IMG/VR virus record: IMGVR_UViG_3300020020_000433
Location: 1 to 23,076 of that record
From: a virus
Length of the DNA stretch: 23,076 bases
Direction: 5' to 3' (one strand)
Of this stretch, positions 22,907 through 23,076 are shown in pieces. Position numbers and translations under genes: made by a program. Under the pieces are notes generated by a model, which saw nothing but the letters and a program-made list of their open reading frames with translations, searched no databases and was not told the DNA's origin. Every line of letters begins with the position of its first letter. Position 1 is the stretch's first letter.

Positions 22907-23076
22907 GATGCCTAACCTTCCGCGCGCCTCACGAAACCACACCGTAGCTTCATCAGGCATAAAGCCACCCTTGTTCGCCAAGATGACTTCAATTTCGTGA
23001 ACGCTCAGACCGCTGTTGCGGTACGGTTGATCAGCCATAATGGCGCGAAGGTTTGCGAAGCCGTTCGGCTCCTCCA
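22886..23076 (-). CDS. Small early-region protein (5' end outside window)
   Basis: The frame is open from the window edge to a TGA that overlaps the next ATG by four bases. The visible 63 residues include YRNSGLSVHEIEVILANKGG and DEATVWFREARGRLGI and end APEQDK, the same six residues as its downstream neighbour. The internal ATG at 23038 lacks a ribosome site, so the gene probably starts beyond the window. The function is not recognised. Confidence 0.6.
   Translation of the reverse strand, partial: EEPNGFANLRAIMADQPYRNSGLSVHEIEVILANKGGFMPDEATVWFREARGRLGIAPEQDK

Overview
This window reads as part of a temperate tailed-phage genome (short-tailed, P22-like order) that infects a GC-rich alphaproteobacterium. 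A Bradyrhizobium, Rhodopseudomonas or similar Rhizobiales host is my guess. It rests on the codon style, the PEPxxWA-type C-terminal sorting signal and the kinds of small genes beside the integrase; no host chromosomal gene, tRNA or rRNA is visible. All function calls come from reading motifs and gene order, without database searches.

Layout. Bases 1-8015 hold the virion head and DNA-ejection block on the + strand: the 3' part of a major capsid gene, a strong terminator, a small head-tail adaptor candidate, a gp10-like packaged-DNA stabilisation protein, a 48-aa protein and three ejection-protein candidates in the order expected for P22 gp7, gp20 and gp16. The middle one carries a SleB-type peptidoglycan hydrolase domain. 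A short membrane-protein reading frame lies antisense at 5666-5986.

Bases 8016-20419 are a large host-recognition block, also on the + strand: an HxH-rich collar-type fibre, a small baseplate-like protein, a beta-helix tailspike ending in a C1q-like domain, three small genes (one unknown, one lipoprotein, one holin-like membrane protein), an HNH endonuclease, an Ig-like repeat protein, a beta-rich tail protein and a 1401-aa enzyme. The last joins an SGNH/sialate-O-acetylesterase domain to a glycoside-hydrolase-family-9-like domain interrupted by three beta modules. Most of these genes overlap or abut, so they are probably one transcription unit.

Bases 20416-23076 run on the - strand. A PEP-CTERM secreted protein with a translationally overlapping 32-aa membrane protein sits between the tail genes and the integrase, where lambda-type phages carry cargo genes. 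A gene-free 250-base stretch with nested inverted repeats, the best attP candidate, separates them from a tyrosine integrase. Upstream of the integrase is a chain of very small early genes joined by 4-base overlaps and running off the window. Tail genes and early genes on opposite sides of int/attP match the virion or circular phage map rather than an integrated prophage.

The most interesting theme is extracellular polysaccharide. The tail apparently carries a deacetylase plus glycanase in one chain, and the cargo gene encodes a protein with the sorting signal that, in bacteria, goes with exosortase and exopolysaccharide systems.
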